Assembly (NCBI RefSeq): GCF_002163715.1
Contig: NZ_CP015698.1
Coordinates: 1,984,001 to 2,048,000, forward strand
Length of the DNA: 64,000 bases
From: Curvibacter sp. AEP1-3
GTDB lineage: Bacteria; Pseudomonadota; Gammaproteobacteria; Burkholderiales; Burkholderiaceae_C
Direction of reading: 5' to 3'
This document shows, piece after piece, positions 1-8,145 of the stretch. The first letter of the stretch is position 1, and every line of letters begins with the position of its first letter. Below the pieces are notes generated by a model, which was not told the DNA's origin, ran no database searches, and saw only the letters and a program-made list of their open reading frames with translations. The position numbers and the translations under genes were made by a program.

Positions 1-188
1 GCGAGCGCGAGGTGCTGGGCCTGATCGTGTCCGGGCTGACCAACAAGGAAATCGGCCGCGCACTCAACGTGTCGCCCCGCACCATAGAAACCCACCGCGC
101 CAACCTGTTCGCCAAGCTGGAGATTGACGCGCTGGCCAAGCTGGTGCGCCAGTACGCCGCACTGGTGGACGAAGACACCGCCGCTTAA
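1..188 (+). CDS. LuxR-type response regulator, C-terminal fragment
   Basis: The reading frame is open from base 3 to a TAA at 186-188 and gives the last 61 residues of a protein that begins outside the window. It reads as a GerE/LuxR-type DNA-binding domain: the run LTNKEIGRALNVSPRTIETH is the typical helix-turn-helix with its recognition helix, preceded by EREVLGLI. Domains like this usually end NarL/FixJ-type two-component response regulators. The receiver domain and the partner kinase are not visible, so the signal cannot be named. The next gene is on the same strand after about 130 bases and looks independent. Confidence 0.85.
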   Translation, partial: EREVLGLIVSGLTNKEIGRALNVSPRTIETHRANLFAKLEIDALAKLVRQYAALVDEDTAA

Positions 189-318
189 AGCTCTGGGCGC
201 TCCGTAGTTGTACGGAGGAGCGGGCGTAGCGGTACGCATGGGCAAATCGCCCCCGGATTTTTACATTACCTGCACGGTTGATCGAACCGCTTGTACCCCT
301 CAATATCCGGAGCATTCC

Positions 319-807
319 ATGCGTACTTCCCACCTCCTCGCTTTGATTCTTTCCACCGTTGCTGGCGCAGCCAGTGCGCAAGCCGTGCGCACCGAGCGCA
401 ACATGTCGCTGGAACTGGCCAACCAGATTGCCACCGCTACCGTGGCCGCCTGCTCCGCCAACGGCTATGCCGTGACCGCCACCGTGGTGGACCGCGCCGG
501 CAGCGTGCGCGCTGTGCAACGTGCGGACAACGCCGGCCCCCACACTCTGGCCGCCAGCCAGGAAAAAGCCTTTACCTCGGCGTCCGCCAAAAACACCACC
601 CTGGCCATGATGGAAGGCGCCCAAAAGAACCCGGCCGCGGCCAACTTGGTATACATCCCCGGTTTCTTGCTGGTGGGTGGCGGTGTGCCGGTCAAGGTGG
701 GCAACGAAGTCATCGGTGCGGTCGGTGTAGGCGGCGCACCCGGCGGCCACCTGGATGAGCAATGCGCCATGACCGCGCTGGACAAAGTGAAGGATTCTTT
801 GAAGTAA
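319..807 (+). CDS. Secreted GlcG/HbpS (DUF336) family protein
   Basis: A 162-residue protein with an N-terminal signal peptide (MRTSHLLALILSTVAGAASA, probable cleavage at ASA-QA). The rest is a GlcG/HbpS-like domain: MSLELANQIATATVAAC, then VVDRAGSVRAVQRADNAGP, then a glycine-rich end with VGGGVPVKVG and AVGVGGAPGG. Members of this family bind haem or cobalamin, or accompany glycolate utilisation genes; the ligand here is unknown. I chose ATG 319 because it is preceded by CGGAG and gives a clean signal peptide. A longer frame from 208 has no such support. Export to the periplasm is predicted. No functional partner is adjacent. Confidence 0.8.
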   Translation: MRTSHLLALILSTVAGAASAQAVRTERNMSLELANQIATATVAACSANGYAVTATVVDRAGSVRAVQRADNAGPHTLAASQEKAFTSASAKNTTLAMMEGAQKNPAAANLVYIPGFLLVGGGVPVKVGNEVIGAVGVGGAPGGHLDEQCAMTALDKVKDSLK

Positions 808-810
808 ATG

Positions 811-868
811 GGCCTTTAACGCTCGTGGATATTGCGCAAACTGCTCCTGTTTTTATAGCATTTAAAAG
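811..868 (+). repeat. Family A palindromic repeat, copy 1 (intergenic)
   Basis: A diverged copy of the family A element between the GlcG-like gene and the ankyrin gene. It contains AACGCTCGTGGATATTGCGC, then AACTGCTCCTG and TTATAGCATTT. This matches the pattern AGCGCCCGTGGAATATGCGC / GAGCAGCTATCAAA seen elsewhere in the window. Confidence 0.7.
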
Positions 869-878
869 ATAAAGCACC

Positions 879-1583
879 ATGTCAACCCCCGGTAGCACCC
901 GGCTTGTCCGGACCCTTCGATTCGCCCTGCTACTGGCGGGTATGGCATGGCTGCCGCTATCTCAGGCGCAGGTAGCGCCCACGGCCGCCGAGACAGCGGC
1001 CTACCGCGGCCTGCACGCGGCGTCGGCGCGGGGCGATATGGCCACACTCACGCAGCTGCTGAGCGCCAAAGCCGACATCAACCAACGCGATGCCTATGGC
1101 CGCACGCCCTTGCATGTGGCCACCTTTGCCAAACAGCGCGCGGCGGTGCGCGCCTTGATTCAAGCGGGCGCTGACACCGGCGCTTTGGAAAATGACCGGT
1201 ACGACGCTGTCACCATCGCCGCAGTGGCCGATGACGAGGAAACCTTGCGCACCCTGCTGGGCCTGGGCGCCAGCGCCAAGCTGGTGACCAGCCGCTACGA
1301 CGGCACGGCGTTGATTGCGGCCGCTCACCTGGGCCACGACGGCGTGGTGCGCCAGCTGATTGCCGCCGGCGCCCCGCTGGACCATGTAAACAACCTGCAC
1401 TGGACCGCGACCATTGAATCCATCGTGCTGGGCAACGGAGGCGCCCGCCACCAAGCCACACTGAGGGCCTTGGTGGAAGCAGGCGCTAACTTGCAACTCA
1501 CGGACCGCCACGGCAAGACGCCGCTTGATCTGGCGCGCAGTTATGGCTACGCAGAGATGGTGCGTTTGCTGGAGAAGCGCTAG
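879..1583 (+). CDS. Secreted ankyrin-repeat protein
   Basis: A 234-residue protein with a signal peptide (hydrophobic FALLLAGMAWLPLSQAQ) followed by about five ankyrin repeats. Typical repeat signatures are DAYGRTPLHVATFAKQRAAV, ALIQAGAD, GTALIAAAHLGHDGVVRQLI, ALVEAGANLQLTD and HGKTPLDLARSYGYAEMV. Ankyrin repeats mediate protein-protein contacts, so a periplasmic binding or inhibitor role is possible, but nothing in the sequence identifies the partner. The gene follows a family A repeat and ends 8 bases before the convergent end of tyrS. Confidence 0.85.
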   Translation: MSTPGSTRLVRTLRFALLLAGMAWLPLSQAQVAPTAAETAAYRGLHAASARGDMATLTQLLSAKADINQRDAYGRTPLHVATFAKQRAAVRALIQAGADTGALENDRYDAVTIAAVADDEETLRTLLGLGASAKLVTSRYDGTALIAAAHLGHDGVVRQLIAAGAPLDHVNNLHWTATIESIVLGNGGARHQATLRALVEAGANLQLTDRHGKTPLDLARSYGYAEMVRLLEKR

Positions 1584-1591
1584 GCCCGGAC

Positions 1592-2836
1592 TCAGGCCAG
1601 GGTCACGCGGGCAAACTTGCGCTTGCCCACTTGCAGCACGTAGGTACCCGCGCCGAGCTTCAAGCCCTTGTCGCTCACCACATTGCTGTCCACTCGCACA
1701 CCGCCACCGTCAATCAGGCGGTTGCCCTCCCCGCTGGAGGCGGCCAGGTTCGCAGACTTCAACAGCGCGGCAATACCCACCGCTGCGCCACCCTCGCCCA
1801 GTGACAAGGTAATTTCGTCGATCTGGTCCGGGATACCGCCCTTGCTGCGGTTGATGAAGTCCTGCTCTGCCGCATCGGCCGCAGCAGCACTATGGAAGCG
1901 CGCTGTGATTTCTTTGGCAAGCGCCACCTTGGCATCTTTGGGGTTGCGCCCGCCTTCCACCTCGGCCTTGAGCGCTGCAATCTCCGCCTCGCTCTTGAAG
2001 CTGAGCAGCGTGTACCACTTCCACATCAGCACGTCTGAGATGGACAACACCTTGGCGAACATGGTGTTGGGCTCTTCAGAGATGCCGATGTAGTTGTTCT
2101 TGCTCTTGGACATTTTCTCCACGCCGTCCAGCCCTTCGAGCAGCGGCATGGTCAAGATGCACTGAGGCTCCTGGCCGTATTCGGCCTGCAGGGTGCGGCC
2201 CATGAGCAGATTGAACTTCTGATCGGTGCCGCCCAGCTCCAGGTCGCTCTCCAGCGCCACGGAGTCGTAGCCCTGCATCAGCGGGTAGAGGAATTCGTGC
2301 ACCGCAATCGGGGTGCCCGCGTGGAAGCGGTCGTGGAAGTCGTTGCGCTCCATCATGCGGGCCACGGTGTAACGGCTGGCCAACTGAATCATGCCGCGCG
2401 CGCCCAGCGGGTCGCTCCACTCGCTGTTGTAGCGGATCTCGGTTTTGGCCGGGTCCAGCACCAGGCTGGCCTGGCGGTAGTAGGTCTCGGCGTTGACCTT
2501 GATCTGCTCGGCGGTGAGCGGCGGGCGCGTGCTGTTGCGGCCGGATGGGTCGCCAATCATGCTGGTGAAGTCACCGATCAAAAAGATGACCGTGTGGCCC
2601 AGATCTTGCAGCTGGCGCATCTTGTTCAGCACCACGGTGTGGCCGATGTGGATGTCAGGCGCGGTCGGATCCAGCCCCAGCTTGATGCGCAGCGGTTTGC
2701 CGGTGGCCTCGGACTTGGCGAGCTTTTTCACCCATTCGTCTTGCGGGAGCAGTTCTTCCACGCCGCGCAGGGTGACCGCAAGGGCCTCGCGCACACGATC
2801 GCTTACAACTAACTGAGGGCTTAAGGCTTGATTCAT
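1592..2836 (-). CDS. tyrS: Tyrosyl-tRNA synthetase
   Basis: A 414-residue class I aminoacyl-tRNA synthetase that charges tRNA-Tyr in the cytoplasm. The ATP-binding HIGH signature is seen at residues 63-66 ([10 protein letters not shown]) and the KMSKS loop near residue 241 (EKMSKSKNN). An S4-like RNA-binding tail ends the protein ([17 protein letters not shown]). The length and the order of motifs fit the TyrZ-like subgroup. I chose ATG 2836 ([10 protein letters not shown]); a longer frame reaching 2896 adds a non-conserved leader. It is divergent from the M23 peptidase gene. I see no T-box leader. Confidence 0.96.
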   Translation of the reverse strand: MNQALSPQLVVSDRVREALAVTLRGVEELLPQDEWVKKLAKSEATGKPLRIKLGLDPTAPDIHIGHTVVLNKMRQLQDLGHTVIFLIGDFTSMIGDPSGRNSTRPPLTAEQIKVNAETYYRQASLVLDPAKTEIRYNSEWSDPLGARGMIQLASRYTVARMMERNDFHDRFHAGTPIAVHEFLYPLMQGYDSVALESDLELGGTDQKFNLLMGRTLQAEYGQEPQCILTMPLLEGLDGVEKMSKSKNNYIGISEEPNTMFAKVLSISDVLMWKWYTLLSFKSEAEIAALKAEVEGGRNPKDAKVALAKEITARFHSAAAADAAEQDFINRSKGGIPDQIDEITLSLGEGGAAVGIAALLKSANLAASSGEGNRLIDGGGVRVDSNVVSDKGLKLGAGTYVLQVGKRKFARVTLA

Positions 2837-2958
2837 AAGGGTTTTTCTTGTGGCCAGGATCGAAGCGAAGGCTATACTGCCCGCTCCCTTCAGCAACGCA
2901 AGCGTTGCCAGCGGCTGGATTTTAGTCGGGCCGCATCCCCCATACCGGAGTCTTTGAT

Positions 2959-4317
2959 TTGAAGCATGGACTGAACCAGGCTGTAGAGCAGTGCGTGGCG
3001 CGTGCCACGGCTCTCGTGCAGCAGTATCCCAAGCGGATAACCGCCATCATTGCAGCCCTGCTGGTGGGCGGCACAGGCGCCACCTTTGCCGTGGCCAATT
3101 TCGCACCGGACGCCTCCGATTTGCCCGTGCGCACCGTGGTCGAGACCGTACAAAGCGGTCTGCTCGTCGCGCGCCTTGACGATGTCAGCGAGCTGACGAT
3201 GCGCCTGTATCGCTCAGAAACAACCCGTTCCAGCGACACGGCAGATACCTTGCTCAAACGCCTCGGGGTGATGGACCCGCAAGCAGCCGCATTTCTGCGT
3301 GCTGATGCGCAGGCGCAAGCCGCGCTGCTGGGCCGCGCCGGCCGCACCATCACTGCGGAAGTCAACGAGCGCCAAGAGCTACTGAAACTCAGCGCCCGCT
3401 GGAGCCCCGTGGATGACGGCACCTTCAAACGCCTGACCATTGAAAAGACGGTGAGTGGCTTCCGCTCTCAAGTGGAAACGCTACCTTTGGTAGCCAGCAC
3501 GCGCTTGGCCAGTGGTGTGATCAATAGCTCCCTGTTTGCCGCCACCGACGATGCGCGCCTGCCAGATTCGATTGCAACTCAGGTCGCAGAAATATTTTCG
3601 GGTGACATCGATTTCCACCGCGCCCTGCGCAAAGGCGACCGCTTTTCGGTGGTGTATGAAACCCTGGAAGGTGATGGCGAACCGATGCGCGCGGGGCGGG
3701 TACTCAGCGCCGAGTTCGTGAATGCCGGTAAGCCTTTCCAGGCCATGTGGTTCAAGGACCCGGTGGCTCCCGGCAAAGGCGGTTACTACACCTTGGCCGG
3801 CGAAAGCCTGCGCCGCGCCTTTCTGGCCTCTCCGCTGGAATTCTCCCGCGTTACCAGCGGCTTCAAAATGCGCTTCCACCCCATTTTGCAAACGTGGAGA
3901 GCCCATCTGGGCGTGGACTATGCGGCCGCTACCGGCACACCCGTGCGCAGCGTCGGTGACGGCACCGTGGACTTTGCAGGTGTGCAGGGTGGTTTTGGCA
4001 ATGTAGTGATGGTCAAACACCGGAACAACCAGACCACCGTGTATGCCCACTTGAGCCGCATCAATGTCAAAAAGGGCCAAAACGTTTCGCAAGGCCAGAA
4101 CATCGGTGCAGTGGGCGCAACGGGCTGGGCCACAGGACCCCATTTGCACTTTGAGTTCCGCGTCAATGGCGTGCACCATGATCCGTTGACCATCGCGCGC
4201 CAGAGCGAAGCGGTGCCGGTGTCCACAGCGGCCAAGCCCTTGTTTGACAAGGCTGCACAAAGCGTACGCGCACAGCTGGCCAGTGCTGCCCAGTTGACTC
4301 CAGGCTCGGCTGAGTAA
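2959..4317 (+). CDS. M23 family murein peptidase with membrane anchor
   Basis: A 452-residue envelope protein. A single membrane segment near residues 27-45 ([20 protein letters not shown]) is followed by a long periplasmic region and a C-terminal peptidase M23 (LytM) domain. The zinc ligands are in [20 protein letters not shown] (HxxxxxxxxHxxxD) and [12 protein letters not shown] (HxH). LytM enzymes cleave peptidoglycan cross-links and help cell separation. The start is TTG 2959, eight bases after a GGAG ribosome site; an ATG at 2966 is out of frame. It precedes anmK by 14 bases, so the pair probably forms an operon for wall turnover and recycling. Confidence 0.9.
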   Translation: MKHGLNQAVEQCVARATALVQQYPKRITAIIAALLVGGTGATFAVANFAPDASDLPVRTVVETVQSGLLVARLDDVSELTMRLYRSETTRSSDTADTLLKRLGVMDPQAAAFLRADAQAQAALLGRAGRTITAEVNERQELLKLSARWSPVDDGTFKRLTIEKTVSGFRSQVETLPLVASTRLASGVINSSLFAATDDARLPDSIATQVAEIFSGDIDFHRALRKGDRFSVVYETLEGDGEPMRAGRVLSAEFVNAGKPFQAMWFKDPVAPGKGGYYTLAGESLRRAFLASPLEFSRVTSGFKMRFHPILQTWRAHLGVDYAAATGTPVRSVGDGTVDFAGVQGGFGNVVMVKHRNNQTTVYAHLSRINVKKGQNVSQGQNIGAVGATGWATGPHLHFEFRVNGVHHDPLTIARQSEAVPVSTAAKPLFDKAAQSVRAQLASAAQLTPGSAE

Positions 4318-4331
4318 GCCACGGCCACTCT

Positions 4332-5459
4332 GTGTCAGAGCTTTACATCGGACTGATGTCCGGCACGTCGCTCGATGGCGTGGATGGTGTGCTGGCCGAC
4401 TTTTCCGGCGAGAGAATGCGCGTCCTGGCGCATCAGGCGGCCCCATTTCCCGATGCTTTACGCGCTGAGTTTCTGGCACTTAACGCCTCCGGCAGCGACG
4501 AAATTCATCGTGGCGCATTGGCAGCCAATGGGCTGGCCAGCGTGTATGGCTCGGTGGTTGGCAAGCTGCTGCAAGAGACCGGGCTGCCCCCGTCCGCCGT
4601 TCGTGCCATCGGAGCACATGGCCAGACGGTTCGGCACCGGCCTGGCGAATTCGATGGCACCGGTTACACCACCCAGCTGAATCAACCGGCACTTTTGGCA
4701 GAGCTGTGCGGAGTGGACGTAGTGGCGGACTTTCGCAGTCGGGATGTCGCAGCAGGCGGACAAGGCGCTCCACTGGTGCCACCTTTTCACCAGGCGTTCT
4801 TCAGCCCCCATGGCGAACGATTGGCGGTATTGAACATCGGCGGTATCTCCAACCTGACACTGCTGCACGCGAGCGCGGAGAACCCAGTGCTGGGATTCGA
4901 CTGCGGCCCGGGCAATGCATTGATGGACGGCTGGTGTCACCGCCATACCGGACAGCATTACGACGATGGTGGAGCTTGGGCAGCCTCCGGCACCGTGTTG
5001 CCAGACTTGCTGGACCACATGTTGGCCGAGCCCTTTCTGGATCGCCAGCCGCCCAAGAGCACAGGACGTGACCTATTCAACGCTGCGTGGCTTGAGAACA
5101 TTCTCAAAACCCATGAAGACCGGCATGGCCCTGCATCAGCGGTAGATGTCCAAACCACGCTCACAGAGCTCACAGCACGCGCTTGTGCGGATGCCTTGCG
5201 CCAGAATATGCGCGGATGCGAGTCTTTGGCAGTGTGTGGGGGAGGCGCGTACAACCGGCTTTTGATGCAGCGCATCCAAATGCTGTTGCCCAGCTGCCAA
5301 GTTCAAAGCTCTGATGAACTCGGGCTGCCTCCCTTGCAAGTAGAGGCTACGGCCTTCGCATGGCTGGCACGCCAAGCCATTCTGCGACACACGGCCAACC
5401 TTCCAAAAGTTACGGGCGCCAGAGGCGCCCGCATACTGGGAGCAATCTACCCCGCCTGA
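4332..5459 (+). CDS. anmK: Anhydro-N-acetylmuramic acid kinase
   Basis: A 375-residue AnmK. It opens with YIGLMSGTSLDGVDGVLADF, the family signature, and has GAHGQTVRHRP, NIGGISNLT and FDCGPGNALMDGW, as expected for the ASKHA kinase fold. AnmK phosphorylates and hydrolyses anhMurNAc to MurNAc-6-phosphate during recycling of cell-wall muropeptides. The start is GTG 4332, placing the conserved N-terminus at the first residue. The gene lies directly after an M23 peptidase, which fits a peptidoglycan-turnover pair. It is convergent with erpA. Confidence 0.95.
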   Translation: MSELYIGLMSGTSLDGVDGVLADFSGERMRVLAHQAAPFPDALRAEFLALNASGSDEIHRGALAANGLASVYGSVVGKLLQETGLPPSAVRAIGAHGQTVRHRPGEFDGTGYTTQLNQPALLAELCGVDVVADFRSRDVAAGGQGAPLVPPFHQAFFSPHGERLAVLNIGGISNLTLLHASAENPVLGFDCGPGNALMDGWCHRHTGQHYDDGGAWAASGTVLPDLLDHMLAEPFLDRQPPKSTGRDLFNAAWLENILKTHEDRHGPASAVDVQTTLTELTARACADALRQNMRGCESLAVCGGGAYNRLLMQRIQMLLPSCQVQSSDELGLPPLQVEATAFAWLARQAILRHTANLPKVTGARGARILGAIYPA

Positions 5460-5485
5460 CCCATCTGACGCGGCGGGATGGTGCT

Positions 5486-5851
5486 TCAGGTCGAGAAAGA
5501 AGAGCCGCAACCGCAGGTGGTCGTGGCGTTCGGGTTCTTGATCACAAATTGGGCGCCTTGCAAGTCTTCCTTGTAGTCAATCTCGGCGCCTACCAAGTAT
5601 TGGTAGCTCATGGCGTCAATCAACAAGGACACACCGTTTTTGGTCATGGTGGTGTCGTCTTCGTTGGTGATTTCATCGAAGGTAAAGCCGTATTGGAAGC
5701 CGGAGCAACCACCGCCCTGCACGAATACACGCAGTTTCAAATCAGGGTTGCCTTCTTCGGCAATCAAGTCAGCCACTTTGGCCGCGGCACTGTCGGTAAA
5801 CAGGATCGGGGCGGGCATTTCAGTTTGGATGTTTTCGGCAACAGCGCTCAT
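5486..5851 (-). CDS. erpA: Iron-sulfur cluster insertion protein ErpA
   Basis: A 121-residue A-type Fe-S carrier. The three conserved cysteines are present: one in [11 protein letters not shown] and two in the C-terminal [12 protein letters not shown]-type carriers deliver Fe-S clusters to apoproteins. The N-terminal extension before [15 protein letters not shown] is short. The gene lies downstream of bactofilin on the same strand, with a 60-base gap that may hold its own promoter. Confidence 0.94.
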   Translation of the reverse strand: MSAVAENIQTEMPAPILFTDSAAAKVADLIAEEGNPDLKLRVFVQGGGCSGFQYGFTFDEITNEDDTTMTKNGVSLLIDAMSYQYLVGAEIDYKEDLQGAQFVIKNPNATTTCGCGSSFST

Positions 5852-5911
5852 GGCGGCTCCATTCAGATTCAGGAATTGGCAAATAGTACAGGAATTCGCT
5901 CGGGAATTCTC

Positions 5912-6307
5912 TTACTGGTTATTTGCCGCTAATTTCAGTGTGGGTTTTTCTTCGCCGACCAACATGGGGCGCAACTGACCCGCAATGAGGGCACCCTGGT
6001 GCATCTCCAGGGCAGCGTATTCAATGTCACCTTCAATACGGGCCTTGGGCTGGAGTTCCAGCATGCGCCGCGCATGAATAGGACCCTTTACGGTGCCATT
6101 GATGATGATGTGGTCTGCAGTGATTGCGCCGGTAATGCTTGCTGAATCCGAGATCACCAGAATGCTTGCAACTGCTTCTGCGGCCAACACATTCCCAACA
6201 ATGATTCCGTCTACGCGCAAGCCGTCTGAGAAAGACAAATTGCCCTGGATTTCGGTGCCGTCGGCAATCAAGCTTTTGATGGGGGGCTGCTTATTTTTGT
6301 TGAACAT
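5912..6307 (-). CDS. Bactofilin family cytoskeletal protein
   Basis: A 131-residue bactofilin (CcmA family). It has a short disordered N-terminus with the sequence NKNKQPPIKSLIADGTEIQG, then a beta-helical core with periodic Gly and hydrophobic residues (SFSDGLRVDGIIVGNV, ITADHIIINGTVKGPI). Bactofilins polymerise without nucleotide on the inner membrane and shape the cell or recruit peptidoglycan enzymes. It is 18 bases downstream of a membrane-anchored coiled-coil protein, probably in the same operon. Confidence 0.9.
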   Translation of the reverse strand: MFNKNKQPPIKSLIADGTEIQGNLSFSDGLRVDGIIVGNVLAAEAVASILVISDSASITGAITADHIIINGTVKGPIHARRMLELQPKARIEGDIEYAALEMHQGALIAGQLRPMLVGEEKPTLKLAANNQ

Positions 6308-6325
6308 GGCGTACCTCAGAATGAC

Positions 6326-7054
6326 CTAAAGCTTGAGGGTTTGGGTCGCGCGGACCGTCGTACCTTCAAGGACACGTGCTGACACACTTTTCACCACGGT
6401 TTGCGGGGGGATTTGGAACTCCCCTTCAAGACGCCCGTACTGCTTGAGCTTGACGGGCATGGAGCCGTCAGGCAACGAAGCCGTCCAGGTTTTTCCGTTG
6501 GCCGTACCCACCAGAGTTATTTCCAAACGACCTGCAAACTCTTGGGTGTTACGGCCGGCCTGCATGACCAGCGCCTGCCATTTTAGTGTGGTCGGGGAAA
6601 TCAGTTCCGCTTGAAGGCCCCGGATTGCTACGCCTTCGGTGCCACCTGACGGGATCAGTTTCTCAAAAAATCCGAGGTCGTCCCGCAACGTTCGGTTATC
6701 CGCCTCCAATTGCTTGACCTGCGCGATGAGTTTTTCTTGGGAAGCTTTTTCTGCCGTCACCAAGGTATCCGCAGTGTTGGCAATCGATTGGGCTTTGTCC
6801 CGCTCGGCCTTCAAGGCCAGCATTTCCGTTTGCAGAGCGGCTGCGTTCGCCCGCAGCTGCATCAATTCGTCTTTGGAGCCTTTTTCAAGGCCGGCGATAT
6901 CCTTGCCGAATTCAAAGGCCCACAGGCCGATCGCTGCACAAAAGCCCAGAACAATGGCCAGCAAGGCCCAGCGGAATGGCCACGGCAACGCACTGCGCAC
7001 GGCCATGCGGGGGGCACTGATGGTGAGGCGGCGACGTAATAGACGGAATCTCAT
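6326..7054 (-). CDS. Membrane-anchored coiled-coil protein (DUF6776-like)
   Basis: A 242-residue protein. It has a basic cytoplasmic N-terminus (MRFRLLRRRLT), one membrane helix near residues 27-48 (FRWALLAIVLGFCAAIGLWAF), a heptad-like coiled coil (KDELMQLRANAAALQTEM, KLIAQVKQLEADNRTLRDDL) and a C-terminal beta-rich domain. It resembles the DUF6776 family, which in beta-proteobacteria commonly lies beside bactofilin and erpA. The adjacency suggests a structural or scaffolding role with bactofilin, which is inference from context only. Confidence 0.75.
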   Translation of the reverse strand: MRFRLLRRRLTISAPRMAVRSALPWPFRWALLAIVLGFCAAIGLWAFEFGKDIAGLEKGSKDELMQLRANAAALQTEMLALKAERDKAQSIANTADTLVTAEKASQEKLIAQVKQLEADNRTLRDDLGFFEKLIPSGGTEGVAIRGLQAELISPTTLKWQALVMQAGRNTQEFAGRLEITLVGTANGKTWTASLPDGSMPVKLKQYGRLEGEFQIPPQTVVKSVSARVLEGTTVRATQTLKL

Positions 7055-7081
7055 GGAGGGCGAAGTCTATCAGCCAGAACG

Positions 7082-7115
7082 AAAAAAGCCGCCTGAGTTT
7101 GCACTCTGGCGGCTT
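7082..7115 (-). terminator. Rho-independent terminator of rplM-rpsI
   Basis: On the minus strand just after rpsI there is a stem AAGCCGCC / GGCGGCTT (7086-7093 with 7108-7115), extendable by three pairs past one mismatch. It is followed by six T residues. This is a standard intrinsic terminator for the ribosomal-protein operon. Confidence 0.85.
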
Positions 7116-7144
7116 CTGGATTGCAACGTAATGTTGCAGCGTGA

Positions 7145-7537
7145 TTAACGCTTGGAGAACTGCTTACGACGACGTGCGCCGTGGAAGCCGACCTTCTTAC
7201 GTTCAACTTCACGTGCGTCACGAGTTACGAAGCCGGCTTGGCTCAGTGCGGGCTTGAGGCTCGCGTCGTAATCGATCAAAGCACGTGTGATGCCGTGACG
7301 GGTAGCACCCGCTTGGCCGGATTCACCGCCGCCAGCAACGTTGACCATGATGTCAAACGATTCTGCGTGGTTCGTCAACAGCAGGGGTTGCTTGCAGATC
7401 ATGATGGAGGTTTGACGACCGAAAAAGTTTTCGATGTCTTTACCGTTCACGGTGATCTTGCCAGTGCCTTTTTTCAGGAATACGCGGGCGACGCTGGATT
7501 TGCGACGGCCTGTTCCATTGTTCCATTCACCAATCAT
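7145..7537 (-). CDS. rpsI: 30S ribosomal protein S9
   Basis: A 130-residue uS9. It starts [20 protein letters not shown] and ends with the basic tail [17 protein letters not shown], which reaches the ribosomal P site in the family. It is co-transcribed with rplM, 9 bases downstream, and is followed by an intrinsic terminator. Confidence 0.98.
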   Translation of the reverse strand: MIGEWNNGTGRRKSSVARVFLKKGTGKITVNGKDIENFFGRQTSIMICKQPLLLTNHAESFDIMVNVAGGGESGQAGATRHGITRALIDYDASLKPALSQAGFVTRDAREVERKKVGFHGARRRKQFSKR

Positions 7538-7546
7538 GTGAGCTCC

Positions 7547-7975
7547 TTACAGTTCCAACACTTTGGGTTGCTGGGCAGTGTGGGGGTGCTCAGCACCACC
7601 GTACACCTTGAGCTTCTTGATCATGGCGTAGCCCAGGGGACCCTTGGGCAGCATGCCCTTGACGGCTTTTTCCAGAGCGCGACCGGGATGCTTGGACTGC
7701 ATGTCACGGAAGTTGGTGGCTGTGATACCGCCGGGGTAACCGGAGTGGCGGTAGTACACCTTGTCCAAGGACTTGGTGCCAGTCACTTTGAGTTGGGCTG
7801 CGTTGATAACGACGATGAAATCACCGGTATCGACGTGAGGCGTGTAAATGGCCTTGTGTTTGCCGCGCAAACGGAGAGCAACTTCGCTGGCTACTCGTCC
7901 GAGGACCTTGTCGGTCGCGTCAACCACAAACCACTCGTGCACGACCTCAGCGGGTTTTGCGCTGAATGTAGACAT
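7547..7975 (-). CDS. rplM: 50S ribosomal protein L13
   Basis: A 142-residue uL13 with the family signatures [35 protein letters not shown] and YRHSGYPGG. It is the first gene of the rplM-rpsI operon. A clear sigma70 promoter lies upstream at 8101-8129. Confidence 0.98.
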   Translation of the reverse strand: MSTFSAKPAEVVHEWFVVDATDKVLGRVASEVALRLRGKHKAIYTPHVDTGDFIVVINAAQLKVTGTKSLDKVYYRHSGYPGGITATNFRDMQSKHPGRALEKAVKGMLPKGPLGYAMIKKLKVYGGAEHPHTAQQPKVLEL

Positions 7976-8100
7976 GAGTTTTCTCTTTAAAAAGAAGGTT
8001 TGGGAGGGCTCTTTTCCACGATCGGCGTTCCTCTGATGGGAATCTCTTAGGTGGGTTGAATTCTTCGCCGCGGAGCCACAAAAGCGCTGCGAAGCCTTCC

Positions 8101-8129
8101 ATTATACAAAGAGCTGGCGAATTCACCAA
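8101..8129 (-). promoter_or_regulatory. Sigma70 promoter of rplM-rpsI
   Basis: On the minus strand a -35 TTGGTG (8129-8124) is separated by 17 bases from a consensus -10 TATAAT (8106-8101). It sits about 125 bases upstream of rplM, leaving room for a leader. Confidence 0.75.
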
Positions 8130-8145
8130 ATGCGGCCCGAACTGC

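Noticed and set aside
2837..2958. T-box leader for tyrS
   Set aside because: The space is short and has no T-box core sequence; the class is also rare in Proteobacteria.
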